A stretch of 64,000 nucleotides of DNA from Microcella frigidaquae (GCF_014200395.1 NZ_JACHBS010000001.1:310001-374000); one strand, 5' to 3'; numbered from the stretch's first letter, positions 24,939 through 34,485 are shown. Notes: a model not told the origin generated them from the letters alone. A program made the numbers and translations.

Positions 24939-26018
24939 TTGGCTGAGGCACACGACGGCACGAGCAGCGAGACCGCTGGCAAGGCTGTCGCCCCGCAGCA
25001 GGATCACTCCGCCCCGCCGCCCGCGGTGGCCGTGGTCCGGGCAGACCGCATCCCGAACCCCGGTTTCCCGCCGGAGCGCCTGCGCGTCACCGACCTCGAC
25101 CCGAAGAAGGCAAAGCACGCCGAGCGCACGATCAGCCTGCTCTTCTTCCTGTCGGTCATCGGCAGCGTGCTGGCCGTGGTCGCCTACATCCTGTTCCCCA
25201 TCGATGACCAGGACCCTGGCTCGATCCGGCTGAACAACATGCTGATCGGGGTGGGCATCACTCTCGGCCTGCTCGGTATCGGCATCGGAGCGGTGCACTG
25301 GTCGAAGGCCCTTATGCACGGCCACGAGCAGGTCGAGGAGCGCCACCCCACCCGCGGCTCCGACGAGTCGCGCGAGCGGGCCGTCGAGATCTTCCGCGAG
25401 GCGAACGCCGAGTCGGGCTTCACCCGCCGCACTCTCGTGCGCAACTCCCTCATCGGCGCCGTCGTTGCGACGCCCATCCCGGCGATCGCGCTCTTCCGCG
25501 ACCTGGCGCCGGCGGAGGACCCGGTGGCGCTGCTTAAGCACACGATGTGGGACACCGGTGTCCGTCTGACCCGCGACCCGTCGGGAACCCCCATCAAGGC
25601 GTCGGAGGTGACCATCGGCTCCGCCTTCCACGTGATCCCGGAGGGTCTCGCGGAGCTCGAGTCGCACCGTCTCGAGGAGAAGGCCAAGGCGGCCGTCCTC
25701 CTCATGCGCCTGCCGATCGATGAGCTGAACGAGCGCGAGGACCGCGCCGGCTGGTCCTACGACGGCATCGTCGCCTACTCCAAGATCTGTACGCACGTCG
25801 GGTGCCCCGTCGCGCTGTACGAGCAGCAGACTCACCACCTGCTGTGCCCGTGCCACCAGTCGCAGTTCGACGTCGCGAACCACTCCGCCGTCATCTTCGG
25901 CCCGGCGGCCCGTCCCCTCCCCCAGCTCCCGATCACTGTGGATGAAGAGGGTTACCTCGTCGCGCAGAGCGACTTCACCGAACCTGTGGGTCCGAGCTTC
26001 TGGGAGCGTGCACTGTGA
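24939..26018 (+). CDS. qcrA: Cytochrome bc1 complex Rieske iron-sulfur subunit QcrA
   Basis: A 359-residue membrane protein with three N-terminal helices and a C-terminal Rieske [2Fe-2S] domain. Ligand motifs are CTHVGC near residue 284 and CPCHQSQF near 303, so both Cys and both His are present. It takes electrons from menaquinol at QcrB and passes them to QcrC. The start is taken as TTG (24939), preceded by GAGGAAAGG at 24923-24931; there is no better ATG or GTG nearby. Overlaps qcrB by 4 nt. Confidence 0.93.
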   Translation: MAEAHDGTSSETAGKAVAPQQDHSAPPPAVAVVRADRIPNPGFPPERLRVTDLDPKKAKHAERTISLLFFLSVIGSVLAVVAYILFPIDDQDPGSIRLNNMLIGVGITLGLLGIGIGAVHWSKALMHGHEQVEERHPTRGSDESRERAVEIFREANAESGFTRRTLVRNSLIGAVVATPIPAIALFRDLAPAEDPVALLKHTMWDTGVRLTRDPSGTPIKASEVTIGSAFHVIPEGLAELESHRLEEKAKAAVLLMRLPIDELNEREDRAGWSYDGIVAYSKICTHVGCPVALYEQQTHHLLCPCHQSQFDVANHSAVIFGPAARPLPQLPITVDEEGYLVAQSDFTEPVGPSFWERAL

Positions 26019-27637
26019 GTACCACCACGACCCCGCCTGCTGCGGCGACCGAGACCGCGCCCGGGCGCGGCATGCGGTTCACCAGCTGGGCGGCCAACTA
26101 CGTCGACGAGCGCACGAGCGCGTCGACCGCCGTCAAGGCGCTGGGGCGCAAGATCTTCCCCGACCACTGGTCGTTCATGCTGGGCGAGGTCGCGCTCTAC
26201 AGCTTCATCGTCATCCTGCTGAGCGGCACTTTCCTGACCTTCTTCTTCGACCCCTCCATGACCGAGGTCGAGTACGAGGGCTCGTACGTGCCTCTGCAGG
26301 GCATCCCCATGTCGGTGGCGTACCACTCGGCCCTCGACATCTCGTTCGAGATCCGCGGTGGTCTGCTCATGCGGCAGGTGCACCACTGGGCGGCCCTGCT
26401 GTTCGTTGCGGCGATCGGCCTGCACATGCTCCGGGTGTTCTTCACCGGCGCGTTCCGCAAGCCCCGCGAGTTCAACTGGGTGATCGGCTTCCTGCTCTTC
26501 GTCATGGCGATGGCCCTCGGCTTCACGGGGTACTCGCTGCCGGACGACCTGCTCTCGGGCAACGGTCTGCGCATCATCGACGGCATGATCAAGGCCGTGC
26601 CGGTGGCTGGCGCCTGGATCTCCTACCTGCTGTTCGGTGACGAGTTCCCCGGCACCGACATCATCCCGCGCCTCTACGTGCTGCACATCATGCTGCTGCC
26701 GGCGATCACGATCGCGCTCATCGGCATCCACATGGTGCTGCTGATCGTCAACAAGCACACGCAGTTCGCGGCCCCCGGGCGCACGAACGACAACGTCGTG
26801 GGCGCTCCGGTTCTCCCCGCGTTCGCGGCGAAGGCCGGCGGCTTCTTCTTCCTGGTCTTCGGCACCATCGTGCTGATCGCCTCGTTCTTCACGATCAACC
26901 CGATCTGGAACTACGGCCCGTACGACCCGTCGCCGGTGTCGGCCGGTACGCAGCCCGACTGGTACATCGGCTTCGCGGATGGCGCTCTGCGCCTGATCCC
27001 GCCGAACCTCGACTGGGTCGACCCGCTCGGCTACACCTGGCCGTTCGGCGTGCTGATCCCGCTCGTCGGTTTGCTGGTCTTCCTCGCCGCGGTCGCGCTG
27101 TACCCGTTCTTCGAGGCCTGGGTGACAGGCGACAAGCGCGAGCACCACATCGCCGAGCGGCCGCGCAACGCCCCGGTGCGCACCGCGATCGGCGCGGCGG
27201 GTGTGACGTTCTACGCGGCCCTGTGGGCGGCGGCGAGCTCCGACCTCATCGCCACGCACTTCCGCCTGTCGATCGAGGGTGTGATCCACGCTCTGCAGTT
27301 CGCGACGGTCGTCGGCCCGTTCATCGCGTTCTTCATCACCAAGCGCGTCTGCCTCGCGCTGCAGCGGAAGGATCGCGAGATCGCCCTGCACGGTTTCGAG
27401 TCGGGCCGCGTGGTCCGACTGCCCGGTGGCGAGTACATCGAGGTGCACGAGCAGCTCGACGACTTCGAGCGCTGGCGCCTGGTGAGCTTCGACGAGTACC
27501 AGCCGCTGATGATCCGGCCGAACGACGACGGCAAGATCACCGTGAGCCAGCGCGTGCGCGCCGGCCTCTCGCGCTGGTTCTTCGAGGACCGCATCGCGCC
27601 CGTCACTCAGAACGAGATCGAGGCGCAGAAGCACTAG
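26015..27637 (+). CDS. qcrB: Cytochrome bc1 complex cytochrome b subunit QcrB
   Basis: A 540-residue membrane protein with the haem-binding helices (LLMRQVHHWAALLF and LHIMLLPAITIALIGIHM give the His pairs), the menaquinol site and a long cytoplasmic C-terminal extension of about 130 residues that is typical of actinobacteria. It is also the target of anti-tubercular imidazopyridines in M. tuberculosis. GTG start overlaps the QcrA stop. Last gene of the operon; a strong hairpin terminator follows at 27649-27687. Confidence 0.95.
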   Translation: MSTTTTPPAAATETAPGRGMRFTSWAANYVDERTSASTAVKALGRKIFPDHWSFMLGEVALYSFIVILLSGTFLTFFFDPSMTEVEYEGSYVPLQGIPMSVAYHSALDISFEIRGGLLMRQVHHWAALLFVAAIGLHMLRVFFTGAFRKPREFNWVIGFLLFVMAMALGFTGYSLPDDLLSGNGLRIIDGMIKAVPVAGAWISYLLFGDEFPGTDIIPRLYVLHIMLLPAITIALIGIHMVLLIVNKHTQFAAPGRTNDNVVGAPVLPAFAAKAGGFFFLVFGTIVLIASFFTINPIWNYGPYDPSPVSAGTQPDWYIGFADGALRLIPPNLDWVDPLGYTWPFGVLIPLVGLLVFLAAVALYPFFEAWVTGDKREHHIAERPRNAPVRTAIGAAGVTFYAALWAAASSDLIATHFRLSIEGVIHALQFATVVGPFIAFFITKRVCLALQRKDREIALHGFESGRVVRLPGGEYIEVHEQLDDFERWRLVSFDEYQPLMIRPNDDGKITVSQRVRAGLSRWFFEDRIAPVTQNEIEAQKH

Positions 27638-27648
27638 CCGACCGCGGC

Positions 27649-27687
27649 ACGACGGGCCCGCTCTCCTCCGGGAGGCGGGCCCGTCGT
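27649..27687 (+). terminator. Hairpin terminator after qcrB
   Basis: A perfect 13 bp stem, ACGACGGGCCCGC (27649-27661) with GCGGGCCCGTCGT (27675-27687), and a 13 nt loop, 11 bp after the qcrB stop. There is no T run, as often in high-GC genomes. Confidence 0.75.
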
Positions 27688-27702
27688 CATGAGAGCGGCA
27701 CG

Positions 27703-27720
27703 GCGGACCGCGGGGTCCGC
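27703..27720 (-). terminator. Second hairpin, toward the acetyltransferase gene
   Basis: GCGGACC-GCGG-GGTCCGC is a 7 bp perfect stem, about 75 bp after the stop of the minus-strand acetyltransferase gene (27795). It could end the long ctaC-ctaD-ctaF transcript. The rest of the gap 27638-27794 has no gene. Confidence 0.35.
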
Positions 27721-27794
27721 GGCGAGGCGTTCTGACGTTCGGCAGCGCGGGACCGCAGGGGCGAGGCACGTCGCGGCGCGGGCGCAGGATCCGA

Positions 27795-28355
27795 CTAGCG
27801 TCGCTCCTGCCACTCGCGGCGCAGAAGCGCGAAACGTTCGAGGGTGGTCCACTCCCCCTTGAACCAGTCCCCCTCGAGCACCGCGCCCTCGTGGCGGAGC
27901 CCCAGACGCCGCAGGAGGCGCAGAACCGCCTCATTCCGAGCATCGCCCTGCATGACGATGCGATGGGCGCCGTGAGCGGCGAAGAGCGCCTCCAGAATCG
28001 CCGCAAGAGCCTCCCGCGCGAAGTCCTGCCCGTGATGGGCCGGAGCCAGGGTCACCCCCAGCTCGTACGTGTCGGGCTGGACCGGATCGGTGCCGATGGC
28101 GACATCGCCGATGAGCGTCATCCCCTGTGACAGGCCGACGGGGTGCAGCGCGAGCTGGACCCAGTCTCCCGGGACCGGGAGCGTCGTGCTTGGTTGGGCG
28201 GCGAGCAGGGAACGCGCATCCGTCTGCGTGTAGTCCGGGGTCCACGACTGATACCGCGCCACGTCGGGGTCTCGGCGGTACGCGACGAACGCCTCCAGAT
28301 CGGCCTCCGCCAGCGGAGAGATCTCGAGCCGCTCGGTGCGGAGAAGGAGGCCCAT
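27795..28355 (-). CDS. GNAT family N-acetyltransferase
   Basis: A 186-residue GNAT protein of the RimJ/RimL type: N-terminal LRTERLEISPLAEADLEAFVAYRRDPDVARYQSW, acetyl-CoA loop around LAPAHHGQDFAREAL, and NEAVLRLLRRLGLRHEG. It acetylates an amine of unknown identity, perhaps a protein N-terminus or a small molecule. ATG 28355 is chosen because the family N-terminus begins there. It ends the cluster of ctaC-ctaD-ctaF-GNAT-GNAT with an 8 bp gap to the previous gene. Confidence 0.82.
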   Translation of the reverse strand: MGLLLRTERLEISPLAEADLEAFVAYRRDPDVARYQSWTPDYTQTDARSLLAAQPSTTLPVPGDWVQLALHPVGLSQGMTLIGDVAIGTDPVQPDTYELGVTLAPAHHGQDFAREALAAILEALFAAHGAHRIVMQGDARNEAVLRLLRRLGLRHEGAVLEGDWFKGEWTTLERFALLRREWQERR

Positions 28356-28363
28356 TGCCCGGG

Positions 28364-28792
28364 TCAGAACACCCGGCGCATGTGCTCGGCGTTCTGGGAG
28401 TAGCCGAGGCGGTCGTAGAAGCCGCCGGCGCGGCGCGCAGCGACCGTCAGCTGGCGAACGCCGCGACGGATGCACTCCGCCTCCACCTCACGCACGAGGG
28501 CCGTGCCGAGGGCGAGCCCGCGGGCCTCCTCGTCGACCGCGATCTCCTGCAGCTGGGCAGAGGGGCCGTTGGTCGACAGCAGCCGGGCGATCGTGGTGAG
28601 GGCGTAACCGCGTACGACACCCTGGTCGTCTTCGGCCACGATGACCTGCACGTGCTGATCGTCACCGCCCACGATCTCCGCGAAGGTCTCATCGAAGATG
28701 CTCCGGACAGGCACGAACGCCGCCCCGAGCTGGCGGACCAGCTCGAAGACGGCATCCGCATCCTCCGCGCGTGCGCGCCGGACGAGCGTCAT
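28364..28792 (-). CDS. GNAT family N-acetyltransferase
   Basis: A 142-residue GNAT protein. The core strands (DQHVQVIVAEDDQGVVRGYAL), the acetyl-CoA binding segment AVDEEARGLALGTALVREVEAE and the closing GFYDRLGYSQNAEHMRRVF are clear. Substrate unknown. It starts only 2 bp after the ctaF stop, so it is very probably translated from the cytochrome oxidase transcript. It is followed by a second acetyltransferase after 8 bp. Confidence 0.82.
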   Translation of the reverse strand: MTLVRRARAEDADAVFELVRQLGAAFVPVRSIFDETFAEIVGGDDQHVQVIVAEDDQGVVRGYALTTIARLLSTNGPSAQLQEIAVDEEARGLALGTALVREVEAECIRRGVRQLTVAARRAGGFYDRLGYSQNAEHMRRVF

Positions 28793-28794
28793 GC

Positions 28795-29211
28795 TCAGCG
28801 ACCGAAATTGCCGCGGTAGTACTCGTAGACCCAGCCGACGATGGCGACTAGCACGAGCGGGACGGCGTAGGCGACGATCCAGAACGAGATCGACAGGCCG
28901 AGGAACGCGATGGCCGCGGCGCCCGCGAGGGCGACCGGCCACCAGCTCCACGGCGAGAAGAAGCCCTGCTCGGCCTCCCCGTCGTCGATATCGGCATCGA
29001 GGCGGTCCTCCGCGAGCTCGCCACCCTGGTTGCGGTAGACGAGCCGGAGGTAGAACGCGATGAACACGGAGAGCACGGCGCAGAGGGCGATCGCCACCGC
29101 ACCGACCCACTCGACACGACCGACCGCGAGGATCTCCCACACCACGTACACCGCTGCCAGCAGGGTGAAGAACGCGGCGAGAACCCAGAAGAGGTTGATG
29201 TTGGTCTTCAT
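28795..29211 (-). CDS. ctaF: Cytochrome c oxidase subunit IV (CtaF)
   Basis: A 138-residue protein with about four hydrophobic helices (about residues 7-28, 34-57, 90-112, 113-131), the actinobacterial subunit IV of the aa3 oxidase. Diagnostic are MKTNINLFWVLAAFF and the WVYEYYRGNFGR end. It sits between ctaD (8 bp upstream) and an acetyltransferase gene (2 bp downstream). Confidence 0.9.
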   Translation of the reverse strand: MKTNINLFWVLAAFFTLLAAVYVVWEILAVGRVEWVGAVAIALCAVLSVFIAFYLRLVYRNQGGELAEDRLDADIDDGEAEQGFFSPWSWWPVALAGAAAIAFLGLSISFWIVAYAVPLVLVAIVGWVYEYYRGNFGR

Positions 29212-29219
29212 CAGCGGGC

Positions 29220-30935
29220 CTACTTCGCGGTCTCATCGGCGCGCGCATCGGCACCGGCGGTGACGCCGAGCGGCAGGCTCGCCTCGGGGTGGTTGAGGTC
29301 GAACGCGGGCGACTCCGAGCGGATGCGCGGGATCGAGGTGAAGTTGTGACGAGGGGGCGGGCACGAGGTCGCCCACTCGAGCGAGCGGCCGTACCCCCAC
29401 GGGTCGTTCACCGTGACCTTGGGCGCGCGACGCGCCGTGATGTAGACGTTCAGAAGGAACGGGATCATCGACGCCGCGAGCAGGATCGATCCGAAGGTCG
29501 ACAGCTGGTTCATCCAGGTGAATCCGTCCTCCACCAGGTAGGTCGCGTAGCGACGGGGCATGCCGACCACACCGAGCCAGTGCTGCACGAGGAAGGTCGC
29601 GTGGAAGCCGATGAAGAGCGTCCAGAAGTGGATCATGCCGAGACGCTCGTTGAGCATCTTGCCCGTCCACTTCGGCCACCAGAAGTAGAAGCCGGCGAAC
29701 ATCGCGAACACGACCGTGCCGAACACCACGTAGTGGAAGTGCGCGACGACGAAGTACGAGTCGGAGACCGCGAAGTCGAGCGGCGGCGAGGCCAGGATGA
29801 CGCCCGTCAGACCACCGAAGACGAAGGTGATGAGGAAGCCCAGGGTGAACACCATCGGCGTCTCGAACGTCACCGAGCCGCGCCACATCGTGCCGATCCA
29901 GTTGAAGATCTTCACGCCCGTGGGCACCGCGATCAGCATCGTCATCAGGGCGAAGAACGGCAGCAGCACCGAGCCGGTGACGTACATGTGGTGGGCCCAC
30001 ACGGTAATCGACAGGGCCGCGATGGCGATCGTCGCGTAGACGAGGGTCTTGTAGCCGAAGATCGGCTTGCGGCTGAACACCGGGATGATCTCCGACACGA
30101 TGCCGAAGAACGGCAGCGCCAGGATGTACACCTCGGGGTGGCCGAAGAACCAGAACAGGTGCTGCCAAAGAATCGCACCTCCCGTCTCCGCTGCGAAGAT
30201 TTGCGAACCAAACATTCGGTCAGAGCCCAGAGCGAAGAGTGCGGCGGCGAGCACCGGGAAGGCCATGAGCACGAGCAACGAGGTCACGAGCGTGTTCCAC
30301 GTGAAGATCGGCATGCGCCACATCGTCATGCCGGGCGCGCGCATCGTGATGATGGTCGTGATGAAGTTGACGGCGCCGAGAATGGTGCCGAAGCCGCTCA
30401 GCGTGAGCCCGAAGACCCACATATTGCCGCCGAGCCCTGGTGTGAAGGTCTGACTCGAGAGAGGCGCATAGCCGAACCAGCCGAACGAGGCGGCGCCCTG
30501 CGGAGTGAGGAAGCCGGCGACCGCGATGAGCGAGCCGAACGAGTACAGCCAGTAGGCGAAGGCGTTGAGCCGCGGGAACGCGACGTCGGGCGCACCGATC
30601 TGCAAGGGCATGAGCACATTGGCGAAGCCGGCGAAGAGGGGCGTCGCGAACATGAGCAGCATGATCGTGCCGTGCATCGTGAAGAGCTGGTTGTACTGCT
30701 CTTTCGTCGCGACGATCTCGAGGCCCGGGGCAAAGAGCTGCGCGCGGATGACGAGCGCCATCACGCCGCCGATGAGGAAGTAGACGAACGACGTGATGAG
30801 GTACATGTACCCGATCGTCTTGTGGTCGGTGGTGGTCAGCCACCCGACGAAGACGTTGCCCTTGCGGCGGACCGTCGGGGCGACGGGCTCCGGCGCAGGG
30901 CCGGAGACGTTCGGACGAGGTGCGGTCGTCGTCAT
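29220..30935 (-). CDS. ctaD: Cytochrome c oxidase subunit I
   Basis: A 571-residue, 12-helix catalytic subunit of the aa3 oxidase. Haem and copper ligands are seen in the usual places: the His of [15 protein letters not shown] (haem a), the [22 protein letters not shown] segment (CuB His and the Tyr cross-link), WAHHMYVTG (CuB His pair) and [10 protein letters not shown] (haem a and a3 His). Proton-channel residues of the GHPEVYI segment are present. ATG 30935 is chosen because it starts the family-like N-terminus. It is preceded by ctaC with a 7 bp gap. Confidence 0.95.
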   Translation of the reverse strand: MTTTAPRPNVSGPAPEPVAPTVRRKGNVFVGWLTTTDHKTIGYMYLITSFVYFLIGGVMALVIRAQLFAPGLEIVATKEQYNQLFTMHGTIMLLMFATPLFAGFANVLMPLQIGAPDVAFPRLNAFAYWLYSFGSLIAVAGFLTPQGAASFGWFGYAPLSSQTFTPGLGGNMWVFGLTLSGFGTILGAVNFITTIITMRAPGMTMWRMPIFTWNTLVTSLLVLMAFPVLAAALFALGSDRMFGSQIFAAETGGAILWQHLFWFFGHPEVYILALPFFGIVSEIIPVFSRKPIFGYKTLVYATIAIAALSITVWAHHMYVTGSVLLPFFALMTMLIAVPTGVKIFNWIGTMWRGSVTFETPMVFTLGFLITFVFGGLTGVILASPPLDFAVSDSYFVVAHFHYVVFGTVVFAMFAGFYFWWPKWTGKMLNERLGMIHFWTLFIGFHATFLVQHWLGVVGMPRRYATYLVEDGFTWMNQLSTFGSILLAASMIPFLLNVYITARRAPKVTVNDPWGYGRSLEWATSCPPPRHNFTSIPRIRSESPAFDLNHPEASLPLGVTAGADARADETAK

Positions 30936-30942
30936 GAGCCGC

Positions 30943-31806
30943 TTACTCCTCTTCGCTCGCGCCGGTGGTGCCCGGCAGGTTCGTGTTCGTGTTGAACTCA
31001 GGACCGAGGCGGCCGACGTTGCCCTCGGCACGCAGCGACTCGATGTAGGCGTCGTACTCCGCCTGCGAGACGACCTCGACGTTGAAGAGCATGAGCGAGT
31101 GGTACTCGCCGCACAGCTCGGCACACTTGCCGGCGTACGTGCCCTCCTTCTCCGGGATGAAGTACCAGTAGTTGGTCTTCGCCGGGATCATGTCCTTCTT
31201 GTAGAGAAAGTCGACGATCCAGAAGGAGTGGATGACGTCGCGCGACTCGATGAGGATCTCGACCTTCTTGCCCACGGGAAGGTAGAGGGTCGGAAGCGTG
31301 CTGGCGTCGATCGTGTTGTTGGGGCCGGTCTCCTGAGCCTGGATGCCCTGGTAGTAGACGCCGTCGGTGACGTAGTTGAAGTCCCAGGCCCAGCGCTTGC
31401 CGTAGACCTCGATGGTGACGTCGGGGTCGGCGAGGGGCGCCTCGATCTCCTGCTGGTCGCGCGCGGTGAACGCGAAGAAGCCGAGCACGAGGATCAGCGG
31501 CACGACCGTGTAGAACACCTCGATGGGCATGTTGTAGCGCAGCTGCACCGGCAGACCGGTCTGGCCCTTGCGGCGGCGGTAGACGATCGCGGCCCAGATG
31601 ATGAGGCCCCACGTGATCACGCCGACGACCAGCAGAACGATCCAGGAGGTGACCCAGAGCCCGATGACCCGGTCGACCTGGTTGGTGGTGCCGGGCTCGG
31701 TCGGGAGCCAGCCCAGCTGCATCTGCGTCGTGCACCCGGCGAGGGCGACAGTGGTGATCAGGGCGAGCGGGATCGCGGTCAAGCGAAGGCGTCGGTTGGA
31801 GCGCAC
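30943..31806 (-). CDS. ctaC: Cytochrome c oxidase subunit II (lipoprotein)
   Basis: A 287-residue subunit with a lipobox LAGC (C25), two transmembrane helices (about 47-75 and 95-112) and the CuA domain. The binuclear copper site [12 protein letters not shown] is complete, with the remaining His in [11 protein letters not shown]. It takes electrons from QcrC into the oxidase. GTG start with GAGAGG (on the minus strand) upstream. First gene of ctaC-ctaD-ctaF-GNAT-GNAT; the promoter box is at 31843-31848. Confidence 0.95.
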   Translation of the reverse strand: MRSNRRLRLTAIPLALITTVALAGCTTQMQLGWLPTEPGTTNQVDRVIGLWVTSWIVLLVVGVITWGLIIWAAIVYRRRKGQTGLPVQLRYNMPIEVFYTVVPLILVLGFFAFTARDQQEIEAPLADPDVTIEVYGKRWAWDFNYVTDGVYYQGIQAQETGPNNTIDASTLPTLYLPVGKKVEILIESRDVIHSFWIVDFLYKKDMIPAKTNYWYFIPEKEGTYAGKCAELCGEYHSLMLFNVEVVSQAEYDAYIESLRAEGNVGRLGPEFNTNTNLPGTTGASEEE

Positions 31807-31842
31807 CGGAGACCTCTCGTGGGGTGAGCGGGGAACATCGTC

Positions 31843-31848
31843 AGTCTA
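31843..31848 (-). promoter_or_regulatory. TAGACT -10 box for ctaC
   Basis: Minus-strand TAGACT 36 nt before the ctaC start, leaving a leader that holds the GAGAGG ribosome binding site. Confidence 0.55.
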
Positions 31849-31905
31849 CGTCACCGGCAGAGCCGCGACCGCCCCACGACGCTCCGAAACGTCTCCCAAA
31901 ACGCC

Positions 31906-31945
31906 GATGAGCGGGGGCGCGCCGACCGGCGCTCCCCCGCTCATC
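31906..31945 (-). terminator. Hairpin terminator after erpA
   Basis: A 12 bp perfect stem GATGAGCGGGGG (31906-31917) with CCCCCGCTCATC (31934-31945), extended inside by GCGCC/GGCGC across one mismatch. On the minus strand it follows erpA by about 20 bp and is followed by GGCGTTTTGGG, giving a short T run. It separates erpA from the ctaC operon. Confidence 0.75.
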
Positions 31946-31964
31946 GCGGGTGCGGTGCGAAACG

Positions 31965-32330
31965 TCAGTGGAAGCTGTCGCCGCAGGCGCAGCTTCCCTG
32001 CGCGTTCGGGTTGTCGATCGTGAAGCCCTGCTTCTGGATGCTGTCCTCGAAGTCGATCGAGGCCCCCTCCAGGTAGGGCACGCTCATCTTGTCGACCACG
32101 ACCTCGACGCCGTCGAAGTCGCGCAGCGCATCGCCGTCGAGGACGCGCTCGTCGAAGTACAGCTGGTAGATCAGGCCCGAGCAGCCGCCGGGCTGCACGG
32201 CGAGGCGCAGGCGCAGGTCATCGCGACCCTCCTGCTCGAGCAACGACTTCACCTTGGCGGCGGCGGCCTCGGTGAGTGCGACGCCGTGGGTGGCCTCGCT
32301 CGTCGACGGGGTGAGAGCGGTGTCGGTCAT
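31965..32330 (-). CDS. erpA: Iron-sulfur cluster insertion protein ErpA (HesB/IscA family)
   Basis: A 121-residue A-type iron-sulfur carrier. The three ligand cysteines are C50 (GGCSG), C114 and C116 (SCACG), as in the IscA/ErpA family, and FDERVLDGD is conserved. It delivers Fe-S clusters to enzymes; the respiratory Rieske protein nearby is a fitting client, but that is inference. ATG 32330 is used, with AGGAGT upstream. Confidence 0.9.
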   Translation of the reverse strand: MTDTALTPSTSEATHGVALTEAAAAKVKSLLEQEGRDDLRLRLAVQPGGCSGLIYQLYFDERVLDGDALRDFDGVEVVVDKMSVPYLEGASIDFEDSIQKQGFTIDNPNAQGSCACGDSFH

Positions 32331-32394
32331 GGTGACTCCTTGCGGATCGTGGTCTTCCAGCAGTGTACGCCGGGCTCCTGCGGGCGAGCGGAAC

Positions 32395-33816
32395 CTAGGC
32401 AGCTCCCCCGCGCGCATCGAGCCGCGCGAGCAGCAGCGCCTCGGTGAGGATGGCGCGGTGCAGCACGCCGAGGTGCAGCGACTCGTCGGGGCTGTGGGCA
32501 CGGGTGTGCGGGTCCTCCACCCCCGTGACGAGCACCTGGGCCTCGGGGAACACCTCGGCGAGCTGGGCGATGAACGGGATCGAGCCGCCGACGCCGGCCT
32601 GCACCGGCTCCTCGCCCCAGGCGTCGCGCATGGCCGCGAGGGCCTCGTCGACCGCCCAGCCGCGCGCATCCACGAGGAAGGGCTCACCGAGGTCGATCGC
32701 GTCGAACGCGAGATGCGCACCGAAGGGCGCGTGGGCGCGCAGGTGCCGCTCGACCGCGGCGAACGCGTCGGCGGCCCGCTGGCCCGGGGCGATGCGCACG
32801 CTGATCTTGACCCGCACGGAGGGCGAGAGGGTGTTGGAGGCGTTCTGCACGCTGGGCGCATCGATGCCCGTGACGGTGATCGCGGGCTGCGCCCAGATGC
32901 GGTGCAGCAGCTCACCGCGGCCGATCGGGGTGACGCCGTCGAGCAGGCCGGCCTCGTCGCGCAGACGCTGCTCCGGGATGCTCGGCACGGGCTGCTCGTG
33001 GCTCGTCAGACCCTCGACCGCGACGGACCCGTCGGCGTCGTGCAGGGTGGCGAGCAGACGGATCGCCGCGAGCATCGCATCCGGAACCGCACCGCCGAGC
33101 ATGCCGGAGTGCGAGGCGTGCGCAAGGGTCGAGACGGTGAGGGTGAAGGTGGCGTTGCCGCGCAGGCCGACCGTCAGCGAAGGCGTCGTCGTGCTCCAGT
33201 TGTCGGAGTCGGCGACGACGATGACGTCGGCCGCGAGCAGCGCGCGGTGGCGCTCGAGGAGGGCGCCGAAGGAGCGGGAGCCGAACTCCTCCTCACCCTC
33301 GATGAAGACGGCGATGCCGAGGTCGAGCTCGCCGAGAGCCTCGACGACCGCGCGAATGGCGGCGACGTGCGCGATGACACCGGCCTTGTCGTCGGCGACG
33401 CCGCGGGCGTAGAGGCGGTCGCCGCGCAGGGTGGGCTCGAAGGGCGGTGAGCTCCAGGCCGTGTCCTCCCCCGGAGGCTGCACGTCGTGGTGGGCGTACA
33501 GCAGCACGGTCGGGCGGCCGTTGCGCGGCGCGCGGCGCGCGAGCACCGCCGGCTGGCCGAGGGCGCCGTCCGGACCGGGCGCCCGATCGACGAGCACCTC
33601 GTCGAACACGCCGAGGTCGGTCAGCAGCGCGGCCGTGCGATCGGCGGACGCCCGGACAGCTCCGGGGTCGAAGCCGTCCCACGACACCGAGGGGATGCGC
33701 ACGAGCTCGCTGAGCTCGGCGATCGCGCGCGGCATGCCGCCCTGAACGCTGCTGCGCAGCGCCTCCTCCGTCTCCGGGGTCGACCAGGCGGATGCGGGGC
33801 TGCCGTCGAGCGTCAT
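32395..33816 (-). CDS. M20 family dipeptidase/metallopeptidase
   Basis: A 473-residue zinc-dependent peptidase of the M20 family. The metal and catalytic motifs are YAHHDVQPPGE, LYARGVADDKAGV and FIEGEEEFGS, followed by the dimerisation (lid) domain and the C-terminal His. Substrate is probably a dipeptide or an N-acylated amino acid. ATG 33816 has the TAAGAT box 7 nt upstream, so its mRNA is probably leaderless. It is divergent from the DUF3043 gene. Confidence 0.9.
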   Translation of the reverse strand: MTLDGSPASAWSTPETEEALRSSVQGGMPRAIAELSELVRIPSVSWDGFDPGAVRASADRTAALLTDLGVFDEVLVDRAPGPDGALGQPAVLARRAPRNGRPTVLLYAHHDVQPPGEDTAWSSPPFEPTLRGDRLYARGVADDKAGVIAHVAAIRAVVEALGELDLGIAVFIEGEEEFGSRSFGALLERHRALLAADVIVVADSDNWSTTTPSLTVGLRGNATFTLTVSTLAHASHSGMLGGAVPDAMLAAIRLLATLHDADGSVAVEGLTSHEQPVPSIPEQRLRDEAGLLDGVTPIGRGELLHRIWAQPAITVTGIDAPSVQNASNTLSPSVRVKISVRIAPGQRAADAFAAVERHLRAHAPFGAHLAFDAIDLGEPFLVDARGWAVDEALAAMRDAWGEEPVQAGVGGSIPFIAQLAEVFPEAQVLVTGVEDPHTRAHSPDESLHLGVLHRAILTEALLLARLDARGGAA

Positions 33817-33821
33817 GCCGG

Positions 33822-33829
33822 TAATCTTA
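33822..33829. promoter_or_regulatory. Overlapping divergent -10 boxes (TAATCTTA)
   Basis: TAATCTTA reads TAATCT on the plus strand (33822-33827, for the DUF3043 gene) and TAAGAT on the minus strand (33824-33829, for the M20 gene). The two boxes share four bases, so initiation in the two directions would compete for the same DNA. Confidence 0.5.
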
Positions 33830-33861
33830 AGCCTCTGACTGACTGGGAAGGACGTGCCGCC

Positions 33862-34473
33862 GTGGCCCCCCGCGACAACGCCAACACCGCCTCACCGGGC
33901 GCCGCGCCGACGAGCGCCGCCGACCAGGCGACCGCCGACGCCATCGCCGCCGCCGAGGCGATCGGGAAGGGGCGCCCCACGCCGACCCGCAAGGAGCGCG
34001 AGGCTGCGCGCAAGCGCCCCCTCGTGCCGAACGACCGCAAGCAGGCCGCCCGCGAGCACCGCGAGAAGGTCAACGCCGCGCGCGAGCGCGCGCGGATCGG
34101 CATGGCCAACGGCGAGGAGAAGTACCTGCCGCTGCGCGACAAGGGTCCGCAGAAGAAGTGGGTGCGCGATTACGTCGACGCGCGCATCAGCATCGGGGAG
34201 TTCCTGATCCCGGTGATGTTCGTCGTGATCATCCTGACGTTCATCCCCTCCGTCGAGGCGCAGACCATCTCGATCCTCGCGCTCTGGGCCTTCTTCCTCG
34301 TCGCCGTGCTCGACTCGACGCTGCTGGGCTTCATCGTCCGCCGCAAGCTCATCCAGAAGCACGGGGCCGACAAGGTCGAGAAGGTGCGCTGGTACGCGGC
34401 GATGCGCTCGCTCCAGCTGCGCGCCCTGCGCCTGCCGAAGCCGCAGGTCAAGCGCGGGCAGTTCCCGGACTAG
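33862..34473 (+). CDS. DUF3043 family membrane protein
   Basis: A 203-residue protein found in actinobacteria: a basic, charged N-terminal half (KGRPTPTRKEREAARKRP-type, with RKQAAREHREKVNAARERARIGMANGE) and a two-helix membrane hairpin at about residues 114-130 and 136-157, followed by a basic tail. The function is unknown. GTG 33862 is chosen, with GGGAAGG at 33845-33851. An in-frame upstream extension reads through the M20 promoter and is rejected. Confidence 0.8.
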   Translation: MAPRDNANTASPGAAPTSAADQATADAIAAAEAIGKGRPTPTRKEREAARKRPLVPNDRKQAAREHREKVNAARERARIGMANGEEKYLPLRDKGPQKKWVRDYVDARISIGEFLIPVMFVVIILTFIPSVEAQTISILALWAFFLVAVLDSTLLGFIVRRKLIQKHGADKVEKVRWYAAMRSLQLRALRLPKPQVKRGQFPD

Positions 34474-34485
34474 CCCGGGTCACCG

